Below the pieces are notes generated by a model. That model was not told the DNA's origin and ran no database searches. It saw nothing but the letters and a program-made list of their open reading frames with translations. Below are positions 1-10,731 of a stretch of 64,000 nucleotides of DNA, piece by piece. Position numbers and translations under genes: made by a program. This stretch comes from Sphagnum compactum (lineage: Eukaryota > Bryophyta > Sphagnopsida > Sphagnales): contig OZ234495.1 in the NCBI GenBank assembly GCA_965153455.1, positions 25,354,875-25,418,874 of the forward strand, given 5' to 3'. Every line of letters begins with the position of its first letter. Position 1 is the stretch's first letter.

Positions 1-3000
1 ACGAGATTGGGTAGAGAGGGAGGTGTGGGTATGGTGAGTAATGTGTAGGGTAAAGCCCTAGGGTGGGGCCATAGGTTAGGGTTAGGAGCCTAGGACTAGG
101 CGGTAACTGAGTCCGGCCCCTCATTTAAGCAATGTCCCCGACCCAAGGGCTTTACCTATCATAAAGCACGACTCACAATTTATCATGAACCAAACCTATG
201 TAGATCACGAGGCGTATGAATGGGCGGGATCTTATGCCTACTCCTTAATAATGGGACCGTCCTTACACCTATAAGTAAACCTAAATCCTAGAATTTGAGA
301 GGGATATTATACCTACTTATAGGTGGAAGACCCCCCTCCTCCCCCCCCACTATTGAGTAGTAGGTATATATGGGAAGGCAATGCAGTTTCCCTTTTCATA
401 ATGAGAGGATCTTACGCTTCAGATCACTTATCATAACAAAGGAGACGATCTGACGATTCAGATCATTTATAATAACAAATGAGACGATCTAAGAGATAAC
501 CCTTATTTATGTGGGTTATTAGGCATTGGCATTTTTGTGCTACATAATTATTTTACTTTTAAAAATCAACTTCAGCATTGAAAATGCTAATTTTATGGAA
601 TTTGCAGGCCTAATATTTACACCCAAATAAAAATATTAGGCAATGATATATAATTGATCATTGCACCTAATGTCCATGAAAAAATCTCGTTAAAAGAGAT
701 GTTTCACACAATTTCCTTTTCTCATCACAATCGCTACTTGCAAGTAGTAAATACTTCAATTTATCCAACATCTCAAGTTATCAAACACGTTAAGTGGGTC
801 GTAGTGGACATTGGAACTATTGCAAGGCATAAGTAAATGATTGATAAATCATCTATTTATTTGAGCTTTGCACTATCGTTCATTATCAATGAATGATCGA
901 CTATTTTATTCTTTTTCCATGTTTTCATATGATTTTTAATAATTCATCATTATTTATGTCAATGTCAAATTTAATTCAAATCAATATACATTTCATGAAC
1001 ATGAAAAGACATATTAATTTATTTTTTTGATATCCATGTTGGTGGAAGAAAAAAAATTATTAAAAGAAGAATGAAATAGTTAAGCTTCAAAATAAGGTAA
1101 TTATTTCTTAAATTGTCTTTGGAATGAACCACGAAGAATCACACAAAGGATTTTAAAAAATTTCCCACATACCAATTCCGTTTATTTGTCACTAAAATTA
1201 AATATTAAGAAACAAAAATAAATCTTAACACAATTGTTTTAAGTTTTCAAATTTTTGACATCCATAAATAGATGATTATATATATATATATATATATATA
1301 TTACCAAACTTGAAAGTGTATTATAATAATCATGAAAAGCAAAGTGGCAATCATGATAAAAAGTATGAAATAGGCCTTTTTTTTTTTTAACACTTGTGTG
1401 AAAAATGATTATGTTGAGTCAATGGTATTTAATGAAAAAATTGTGTTAGATAAATCAATGTCATACATATCCTTGCAAACGGTCCCTAAACAAATGTGAA
1501 ATTGTTATTTCTTTACTCATACTACATGTTTTCTTGGTTTCAAGTCATTTCCTATTTATCCTTCTCCCACTCACTTTAAGTTCTTATAAGGAAAGTTTAT
1601 TTGGCCAAAAGGAGATGTTTCATGCCAATTTTTATTTCTACAAAGTTGTGAGCATGGAGATTTTATATTCATGTTCCTCCTAGGAATGGAACACCACAAG
1701 AATATATGCGATCATAATTCACGATCAATAATTGAGTGGACTCCATGTGCATGAATTTGGAGCTCATGTGAATTTCCAATGTTATAGTGGTTTGACATCT
1801 TTCCCAATTATAATGTGTTTGGTGACACGAATTAATTCACAACACAATGTCGCTTTCTAAACGTAATCCTTTCTTTCAAAAAAAATTGGTATATTTTGGA
1901 ACAACTCTTCACTTGGGTGACATTGTAGAATCAATATGTTTCGTAATTTCCTTTTGTTTTGTAAACATATCAATAAACATGATTCTGTATGAATGAAGGT
2001 GTTGTGAGCCCAAATCAAGAAATGAGAGTCAAATTTTCCTTCTTGTTTTCATAGACATGTTAAAATATATTTGGATACTTCTTCACTTCACAAAATATGT
2101 GCATTTGACTTATGAATATTTATAAAACAAGAGGAGTTAAACACCCTATGGAAACAAGGTGATTCCAAATTTCTCCACTCATGCTTCTTGTGAAAGTGAA
2201 TTTCAAAAGGAAACGTTAGAAGTTGAAGGGAGAACTCGCAACATTGTGCATGCAAGTGAATGAATTTCTGAAAACAAACATTTTAAGTGCAATCACTTTA
2301 ATCATGCATCTTTGCCCTATTTTCCATGCATGATAAATGCCAAATGATAATGAATATTGAAAATAGTCTAAACCACATCTCATAATTAGTTAGTTTGTAA
2401 ATTAATAATGTTCAGTGAACTTCATATTTTCTTGGTTCAAGTATTTACTATTGACTTTAGTATTTTCATAATCATATATTATTAAATGAACTAGGTAATT
2501 GGGAAGAGTTAGTTGGTAAAGCAAACATAATCAACACATGCTAAGTGGGTTACGGATGTAAAATGGTACCTAGGTTGGAAATTGCTAATAAGATTGTTAA
2601 TGTTTGATATAATTGGGTGTGGATGTCCAATGAGAAAAAGACACATCAACGAAACAACCTTGAAAACTAATTATCATCCTTAAATCATTTTTTATACTAA
2701 ATTTTATATCAACATACAAACTACATGCTTGTCCAACTTCAATACAAATTTTTACCATAAAAGTACATACCATTTGATATCGTCCCAAGTTTATTAGTTG
2801 GAACCAATGGTGAAGTTCTACAATTGTAGCAATAGAAGCTTGAAACACACCCTTTAACTCCTTGTGAAAGCTACAAGTTGAAATTAAGATGAATGATTTT
2901 AAAAAAAATCTTAATCACCTCAATTTGGTTAATGCAATTTTGAACCAATTTTTTTATCATAGACTCTTTGTAAACATACATATATTCATCAAAACCCAAA

Positions 3001-3427
3001 CTTGGAAGAGGCACCACCCTTCTTCATATATTATATTTTGTAGCTCTCAATTAGCCCTTCATCAAAATGACATTTTTTTCAAGATTCTCAAAGTTTTTTT
3101 TCGAGAATTAAAATTGCTTTATTGTCCCCCAACTTTGGAACCCCATAGCTTCTTTGTGACTTAATTAAATTAAACATATGAATATATTATCTTGTAGCCC
3201 TTGAAAAATATGTTTTCAACATTATATCGAACTTTTCAATTTAACTTGACTTGCCCTTTCAAATTGACATTTTAAATTGTTAGGAATCATATTGATAATT
3301 TTATCTGAACCTTTTAAATGGTTATTCAACTAATGCAAAAAGAAATTATTTTAAAATGTGAGCTAACCACCTTGTTGTTGTCAACAAAATCTTTGTAAAA
3401 ATCATTTCATTTTAACAAGTTTCAACT
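1..3427. other. AT-rich gene-free region
   Basis: No gene or RNA is recognised. The first 600 bases include CCTAGG- and TAGGG-rich stretches and a short C run (331-350). Small frames at 654-836, 2597-2848 and 2889-3164 have no recognisable domain, and two overlap on opposite strands. Probably decayed transposon sequence. Confidence 0.5.
1278..1301. repeat. (TA)n microsatellite
   Basis: An uninterrupted alternating TA tract of about 24 bp in AT-rich non-coding DNA. Confidence 0.9.
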
Positions 3428-3751
3428 GCTCCAAAGATCCACCACTCTTAGAGAGAGAGAGGGCAACTTGAGGGTTTTGGCAGTGCATAATTCCAATTCC
3501 ATGCACTTTCATTTTGTGTGAAAATGTATTTTCAATGTTCAAAAAGATCCACCACTCTAAAGAGAAAGTGCAACTTGAGGGTTTTGGGAGTTCATAATTC
3601 CAATTCCATGCACTTTCATTTTGTGTGAAAATGTATTTTCAATGCTCCAAAAGATCCACCACTCTTAGAGAAAAAGTGTAACTTGAGGGTTTTGGGAGTT
3701 CATAATTTCAATTCCATGCACTTTCACCTTGTGTGAAAATGTATTTTCACC
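3428..3751 (+). repeat. Three-copy ~108-bp tandem repeat
   Basis: Units begin at about 3428, 3537 and 3644 with AAGATCCACCACTCT and contain TCCAATTCCATGCACTTTC and GTGTGAAAATGTATTTTCA. The copies are highly similar, so the array is fairly young. Confidence 0.85.
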
Positions 3752-3756
3752 TTCCT

Positions 3757-4677
3757 TGATGACGCACTCCCAAGTTTCTAATTAGACCCAAGATGAGACT
3801 AAATTACTCAAAGAGCGGAATTGTGAGAAACTCAGGGCACGCTCCTAGCTCTCAGCACTAAAAGGGGTAGAGGGGCGTGCTAAAGCTCCAGGTTGGGACT
3901 AGGAAGAGTGACAAGCTTTTAGTTTTTCACTCGAATCTGTATCAAACCAACCAACAAGTTGGTTAGATCACTTTCTAGAGCACCTTTAATGCTAGGACAA
4001 GCCACGAACGACTTTGGACTCATAAGATTCACCACGGCCCGGACTCGGGGGAAGCCACCCCCTTCCCCCATATAATATTCTCTGTGTCTCTCCGCGGAGC
4101 CTACATCCGAATGGCCTTTTGTCCCGGGACTCCCAAGGAAGAATCACGAAACTGCCACGATTTGGACTCCCGCAACTTTGCGAGACTATAACTCTTTGTT
4201 CAGACCTCCGATTGGGATGAGGTCTAAAGCAAACTTGTAGCTTTCGTCGAGAGCTTTCAACGACCTGTCACATTCCATCTGCACACATCGGGGTCGGGTT
4301 GATTCTCGACTTTTACTGGTCGGAAGTCATATTGCCAGTTTGACTCCCGGCCTTTCTTTTTGCCATAACTTGTGCTGCAGATGTCGAAATGGCTCATGCA
4401 AGCACATTTTCGACATCTACACTTCGATAACTTTCCAATGATATAAAGAACACCCCAATGCAAGGTGATTTGACCCCTGCAATCGAACTCTAAAATTTTG
4501 AGAGTCCCGGAGGACTTTCAAGTCCCCATTTCGGGAGTGTGAGTCTCATCCTCACACTCTCTCAAAGTAGGGTTGCGACACTTGAAAATATCAAGGTTCA
4601 ACCACTTTTTCAAACCAATCCCCTTGGCCTTGCCTCAACCTTGGTTATGAGCCCAAGGTTATGGTCACATGTCACAA
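3757..4677 (+). mobile_element. LTR-like dispersed repeat, copy 1 (~0.9 kb)
   Basis: Starts TGATGACGCACTCCCAAG and is collinear over its length with the unit at 19525-20419. Shared segments include GGGACTAGGAAGA, CAACAAGTTGGTTAG, CACCACGGCC and CTTTCCAATGATATAAAG, and the final GAGCCCAAGG block. It has no internal coding region and is probably a solo LTR or LTR fragment. The right end is imprecise. Confidence 0.6.
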
Positions 4678-4689
4678 CACCACCAGCCT

Positions 4690-5289
4690 TTTGATCAAGG
4701 TATATCTACACTCATGTTAGGATTAATGTTCCTAGAATTGAAAACATTCCTTATTAAACATTTTTTAGCATTGTGAAATTAGAAAGTGATAGTTTTGTCT
4801 TTGCAAAGTTACCGTTTCATTGTTGAATATGGAGATGAAGGCTTTCAAATGTAGTGGACAATTTTGGGAATAAAATAAGTGTTGTTGCAAACTTTGTGTG
4901 CACTTGGACTAGGTATGGTATTCATACTTCGTACCATATCAAGTGACATGACATAATATTCACAATAGATGAATGAAAAAAAAACCCATCCTCTAATTGT
5001 TCACATATTGTAATCTTGCAATGCGTGTCATGCCTTGATTGTCACATTGTTAAATGATAGATTCAACATTTTTAAAGTCTTAAAATAAATTTGGGTGAAC
5101 AATTGTCCTATGTGTTCTTAATCCAATTTGGTAGTTGATTATCCATAATGTTGTATGCAACATTGAATTACGTATATTCTTTGTGCATTTGATTTGAGGA
5201 ACAAAATATTGTGATGCACCTATAATCACACATTGCCATCAAATTTGAGAAATCAATGGTCTTGTGCCACTATGTTTGAATTTATCGAT
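4690..5289. other. AT-rich spacer without recognised genes
   Basis: Lies between LTR-like copy 1 and the ~93-bp tandem array. No ORF, RNA or repeat could be identified. Confidence 0.5.
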
Positions 5290-5713
5290 TGGTGTGAGTC
5301 TATTAGTTACAACGATTTGGATATTGATCTAAAAAACACAAAGTGACCACTATTTATTGATTGATGCGTATGTTTTATTTGTATGAGTTTGTGAGTTGCA
5401 TGATAGTGTAGGGCAATGATCAAGGAGCACACAAAATAACAACTATTTATCTATTTGTGTGTAAGTTTTATTTGTGTGAGTTTGCGAGTTGCATGATAGT
5501 GTTGGGCAATGATCTAGGAGCACACAAAATAACAACTATTTATCAATTTGTGTGTAAAATTTATGTGTGTGACTTTGTTGGTTGCATTAGTGTTGAGCAC
5601 GGATCTAGAAACAAATGACAAACTATTTACCAATTTCTGTGCAAGTTTCATTTGTGTGATTTTGTTAGTCGCGATAATGTTGGACATTGATCTAGGAGCA
5701 CATAATAAACTAT
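5290..5713 (+). repeat. ~93-bp tandem repeat, about 4.5 copies
   Basis: Unit starts near 5293, 5385, 5478, 5571 and 5658, marked by GAGTTTG(T/C)GAGTTGCAT or variants and by ACAACTATTTATC before the unit end. Divergence increases outward, typical of unequal-exchange arrays. Confidence 0.8.
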
Positions 5714-5919
5714 CATGAATTCGTTGGATTTGTTCTATGATCACCTCTTTTGTTTCCACACAAATCCGCTACTAATGAAACCTTCAAATACATATGGTCT
5801 TTGTAAGGATAATATAACATTTTTGATCAGAGTAGATACTATTAAGAATATTGTGACTTGGGGGGATAACATTGGAAACACTCAAACATGTCAATGTTTT
5901 GTGTTTATAGTAATTCTTG

Positions 5920-6135
5920 GACACATGTTGTGTAATTCTCAATGTCAGAAGAGATTTTTGGATGTTGCATACTTCTCAATATCAAAAGAGATTGAATTTT
6001 GAATGTTATGTAATTCTCGATGTGAGAAGAAGAGATTGATTTTTAGATATTGTTGTGTAATTCTGAATGTTAGAAGAAAAGATTGAGTTTCAGATATTGT
6101 TCTGTAATTCTCCATGTCAGATTGGATCTTTGGGT
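5920..6135 (+). repeat. ~55-bp tandem repeat
   Basis: About four degenerate units of TAATTCTCAATGTCAGAAG followed by AGATTGA-type sequence (near 5933, 6008, 6058 and 6110). It directly follows the ~93-bp array and precedes the TPM-gene minisatellite. Confidence 0.65.
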
Positions 6136-6638
6136 GTGATCCAGATGCACAATTCAAGAAGAGTTTAATTCCAGAAAGAAGATGAGATTGTACAATTTGG
6201 ACAACCCAAGATCCCTCCCCTTTGCAAGAGGCAAGATCATGTTTGCAACTGATGTATGTGAGATGGCTGATAGTGTTTTGAGCTTTGTGAGAATTTTCGG
6301 AGCTCAAATTCTCCACATTTTGCTTATTGCACAATGTGGGTATGGCTCTAGACTACAGCAGTAGTAGTGTGGCTGTAAGGATGATGGGCCATGGAATCAG
6401 TCGAGTGAGGAGAGCCTTCTTCACCAGCAAATGGGTTTTGACATTGTTGGGGAGAAGGAACAGATGTGATGAACCATTTTGCTGAAGAAATGGTAAACCT
6501 TTTGTTGTTGTTGTTGTTGTGGTGTTCAAACCGATCCCATCTTCTTCCACGGTTTGGTTTTTTTTGCAGCCACCATCCCATTGCTCATGCTACAAAGTTG
6601 GAGAGGGAACCGTTGCTGCAACAAAGCAAATCGAAGGG

Positions 6639-7022
6639 TTCAATCTGCAGAGGGAGGGAGACAATTGTTACTGCAGCAAAATCAAAAGCTTCAATCTGCA
6701 GAGAAAAGAGAGAGGCATCCTTACTGCAGCAGATCAAGGGGTTCAATCTGCGGAGGGAGAGAGAGACAGATATTCTTGCTGCAGCAAACCAAAAGGTTCA
6801 ATCTGCAGAGTGAGGGAAATAATTGTTGCTGCAGCAAAATCAAATGGTTCAATCTGCAGAGGGAGAGAGACAGACATACTTCCTGAAAAGGTTCAATGTG
6901 CAGAGGAACACACACACACACACACACACATTCTTGCTGCAGCAAAGCAAAGCCTTCAATCTGCAGAGGGAAAGAGAAATTCTTGCTTGCTGCTGCAGCA
7001 GATCAAAGCTTCAATCTGCGGG
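6639..7022 (+). repeat. Degenerate ~52-bp minisatellite upstream of the TPM gene
   Basis: Eight units are marked by TTCAATCTGCAG or close variants starting at 6639, 6690, 6742, 6797, 6848, 6892, 6955 and 7010 (spacing 44-63 bp). Most units join a GA-rich purine run to the 12-bp palindrome TTGCTGCAGCAA or a variant. One unit carries a (CA)n tract at about 6909-6930. The array ends about 300 bp before the start codon at 7325, so it occupies the presumed promoter or leader. Several frames stay open across it only because of repeat composition. Confidence 0.85.
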
Positions 7023-7324
7023 GACCAACACTCCATAGCTGTGAAAAGAGCAAGATCTTCCCTCCCGTTTGGAGATTGGATGAAATCTTGTGGAACGACC
7101 CATTTGCCATCTTGCAGGTTGCAGCAGCAATCTGATAAGATTTGTGGGTTGTCGCCGCTACCCACATCACCTTCCCTCCTCCTCCCTTGCTCTCTTTCTT
7201 CTTTCTACTCTTGGAAAATCTGAGGATCGTTTTCCTGCTTCTTGTTGAAGGCAACGTTGGAGCTTTCTTTCGACATCCGAGACTCTTACAATCTTGAAGT
7301 ACATAGAGAACAGAGAGAACAGGG

Positions 7325-9714
7325 ATGGCGGCGACGACGGCCCAAATGGCAAATGCGTTTGCTTCAGGAGCAGTTTTTGCAGGGAATCTTCTACCCACCT
7401 CCGTCAGCTGCAGCTACAGTTCGAAGGAAGCTCTCAAGGATTGCAGCTGGGTTCCGAGAACAAGAGCTGGTTTCAGAACGGGTTGCTGCAAGGATGATGA
7501 TGGCTATAGCGCACGAGCTTCAACAAGAAGAACAGGAAGTCTCGTCAAGACGATGATGATGGGTTTGGCGGAGGAGGTGGAGGAGGATCAGCAGCAGCAG
7601 CACAGGGGTGGTCCTCACGGCTGCGGCAGCAGCTTCGCCAATCTCATCAAGAACGGTGCACTTGTAGCATCACTCAGTCTTGCTCTATGCCTTGGATCTG
7701 GTCAGCCCTCATCCCTGCATTTTTTGCATTGCAGGAATTTCTCCAGATCTGTGTCATGTGTTTCTTTTGTCTTGCTCTTCTACGTCTTCCAGGTCCTAGA
7801 ATTTCTTTAGACATGGAATTTTTTTGTCAAATCCCTTGCTTGCTTGCTGCTGCATGAATTCATGCCGTGGCAACAACAAGAAGATTGTGCACAAGAAGAA
7901 AGCTTGGATTGCCAAATTGCTGCAAAAGAAGAAGAAGAAGAATGCTCTTTTGGGGTTTGGGGAAGCAGGTGTGGATATGGCCATGGCCAAAAGACTCGAG
8001 GGCGTCAACAAGCCAGAGCTACTACCCAAGGAATACACCACTGTCATTGATGTGGCAGGATTCTTGTCTGAAGGACAGGTCTGTCTGTCTGTCACCAAGC
8101 TCTTTTGTTTCTTCTTTGTCTTCTTTCATGTCTCCAATCGCTTCTTCTCTGATGTCTTTGATTAATTCTCTGATATCTCCATTTGCTTCTCCCATGTCTC
8201 CAACTGCTTCGCTCATATCTCCAATTGCTTCTTTGATGTCTCTGGGACCTGGGCTCCACCAAGCTACAAAGTCCCATTTGAAAATGTTGCACAGTTGATT
8301 CTTCAAGAATGTGGTGGAGTTGAGAATGTTCACAAATTCTTTCTTCTCATTGATTCAAACTTTTTGCTCTACTGCTGCTGCTGCTGTTCTCCTGTTTTGG
8401 TTGCAAACCATGCTGCTACATTGTTAGCAATTTTTGATGTTTTTGTGTGTTTGTGGATTGGTTGGTGGTGTTTTAGAAATTCCGCATTGCACAGGCAGTG
8501 GCAAGTCTTGAGGAAGATACAGGGTTCAAGCTCCGGGTGCTTGCACAAAACTATCCCAAAACTCCAGGTTTGTGACAACATGCACACAGAGAGAGAGAGA
8601 TAGAGGGAGACACAGACCCAGAGACACAGAGAGCTTTCCAACATACCTCTGTAACAAACAAGGACAAGCAGAGAACTGAATTCAGTTTTGCTGTGCACCA
8701 TCATCAACTGGTTTTCAGCAACATCTGTGGGTTGCTCAGGGCTTTTGAGTCTGCTGGTTAAACTCTGTTGCTTTTCTTGTTGGTGGATGATTTCAACACA
8801 GTTGAAGGAGTTAAGCATATGCTGGGAATATACATGTCTGACAAAACAAGATGAATTTTTGTGGCAATTTTATGCAGGTCTGGCAGTGCGGGAGTTCTGG
8901 CAAGTAGATGACAACACGATTGTGTTTGTCGCAGATCCTAGCTTGGGTATGTACGTGATTGACTGTCTTCTTCTCTGTCCTCTCTTACAGACAGTTTGTG
9001 TTGTTGTATCATGTAACCACCATCAGTTGCTACTTCTCGAGTGACTCTTCTCTCTACTTGCTTTTGAAACAATTTTTCTTACCACAATTTTCTATGACAG
9101 GAGCATGGGTTCAGAAGCTTGAGTACCCCATGGAATATGGGATTTGTATGTCAGGAGCATGGGTTCAGAAGCTTGGGCACATCATGGCATATGGGATTCC
9201 CAGTGATGGGTTTTCTGGTTGGTTTTGCAGGCAACATTCTGAACTTCAATGTCGGAGCAGGTGTGGACCTTAGCATTCCCAGAAGTTTCTGGTCACGACT
9301 TGCTGGCAAATATGGCAACTTGTTCTATTGGCAAGAAAAGGTAATGCAAAAATCTTTTTTTGCATCATCCTTTCCTTTTACCTTCTCTTAAGCTACAGAT
9401 CATGAAGAAGTTTGATACATGAGCGTCTGAAGTTCACAAACACTCACACTAGTATGAGGACCAATGATCAGTGTAAATTGCACAACAACAGTGATGATAT
9501 ATCATGTTTTGCTCAATGGAGGTTCTTTTTTTGATGTACTTTAACTCAGAATGTAGAGTCCTTGTGACTGATACCTTGTATGGTATCATCTGCTGAGAAT
9601 GTTTGTTGTTGTTTTGAGTAGGGTGAAGATGCCTCAATTGAGGCTGCAGTTTCTGCGATTGGCAATTGTTTGAGAGAGCCAAGTGGTCCGCGTGCCTGCT
9701 CAGAAATCCGATAG
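7325..9714 (+). CDS. Thylakoid lumenal 15.0 kDa protein 2-like (TPM domain), six exons
   Basis: Exons by GT-AG joining: 7325-7700, 7969-8078, 8477-8567, 8878-8946, 9231-9340, 9622-9714. The CDS is 849 nt, 282 aa, and all phases match (1,0,1,1,0). Residues 1-110 look like a bipartite transit region; 111-125 are hydrophobic (GALVASLSLALCLGS), and MAMA (129-132) could supply an AxA lumenal cleavage site. No twin arginine directly precedes the hydrophobic stretch, so Sec import is inferred. The mature part starts near EGVNKPELLPKEYTTVIDVA and carries the family blocks TGFKLRVLAQNYP, FWQVDDNTIVFVADP, NILNFNVGAGVDL and FWSRLAGKYGN, ending CLREPSGPRACSEIR. These match from memory Arabidopsis At5g52970, a TPM-domain lumen protein without a settled role. 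The start is the first ATG of the frame, with a good context (acaggg ATG G). The N-terminal region is longer than in the Arabidopsis protein. No stop or frameshift is seen; the gene looks functional. Confidence 0.9.
8125..8245 (+). repeat. ~21-bp tandem repeat in intron 2 of the TPM gene
   Basis: Five to six degenerate units of the type GATGTCTCCAATTGCTTCT lie within intron 2 (8079-8476). They create periodic artefact frames on both strands. No function is apparent. Confidence 0.7.
9098..9205 (+). repeat. 54-bp tandem duplication in intron 4 of the TPM gene
   Basis: CAGGAGCATGGGTTCAGAAG occurs at 9098 and again at 9152, followed each time by a diverged copy of a segment ending in tatgggatt. 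The duplication lies wholly inside intron 4 (8947-9230), upstream of the real acceptor ggttttgcag. Each unit begins with a CAG that could act as a decoy acceptor. Confidence 0.7.
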
Positions 9715-10731
9715 ACATTTTGGGTATGCTGCATTTTCCTTTCATCAGCTTGAAGTCCCTCTGATTATTCATGAGATCATTCACACCTTTCAAGTTTCCA
9801 GCACTACTAGCCTGCATTTTCCTAGGTTTAGCCAAAATGCTTTAGTGAAAATGCTGAGCAGGTATCTTTATTTTTGCAGTACATTGAGCAAGATGACAAT
9901 GTTGTTTGCAAAGAGAAAAACTGTAAGATTGATAGATCTGCAAAACATGATTTCATGTTTGGTTGTCCATTTCAAACAATTGGATGAGCCTTACATTCCC
10001 TTTGCAGATTGTTGGTTTTTTTGTAATGGGTTTTCTCCTGTCTTTAAAGCTAATCAATCACCTGTGGACTTCAGCGCCCCAACAAGAGTGACTACTGTGA
10101 TGTTTGAAACTCCAATCACAGATTCTCACATTTTGAAACCAGGCCAATTTTGAGGCTGAAAAAAAATACTGGTTTCTAGAAAAATTGAGAGATGGTTGAA
10201 CAGAAAGAAGGGGGGAGATTGCAATTGAAGACATACAAACTTGAGAGCTAACTGACAGAAGGGACTTCTTACAACAGCAAAGATGGGAGTATACTTTCCA
10301 TCCATAATAGGTATGGAGAATTTTGGTCACATGCCATCACTCAAATATTGAATATTGAACATATACACTGTTTATGTACAAAACATGATGCTGTTTAACG
10401 CTTTCAATTCTTGCTGGTATTGAAGGTCTTAAGCAAACCATAATATACAAATACACAACACCAAATGCTCCACAACCTAAATCACTGTAATCTACAAATA
10501 CACAAGGCCAAATGCACCATGACCTAGAATTATCAAAAACAATGTCACGGGTCCTTGAATCGAATGCCAAATAGGTAGGTACTTCTCCAAGGATGCCTGT
10601 CACAGGAGTTTCTGCTAGTCATACATATTCCCAGCATTGGGTCAATAGTTGTCTTCTTTCTCATGTTGAATGCTGGCCCACTGATGTCTCAGTCAAGTCC
10701 TGAAATTTGGATACTTAGAAGTGTGTGCAAC
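9715..10731. other. Convergent intergenic region between the TPM and LON genes
   Basis: This is the tail-to-tail spacer holding both 3' UTRs. Open frames here (for example 9683-10153 on + and 10337-10603 on -) have no recognisable domain and overlap the end of the TPM gene. No other gene is seen. Confidence 0.6.

Noticed and set aside
6466-7223. Long open frames (up to 234 codons) upstream of the TPM gene
   Set aside because: Several frames on both strands are open at once, which is explained by the ~52-bp repeat; no domain is encoded.
8022-8333. Repetitive minus-strand frames opposite the TPM gene
   Set aside because: They are the antisense of the 21-bp repeat in intron 2.
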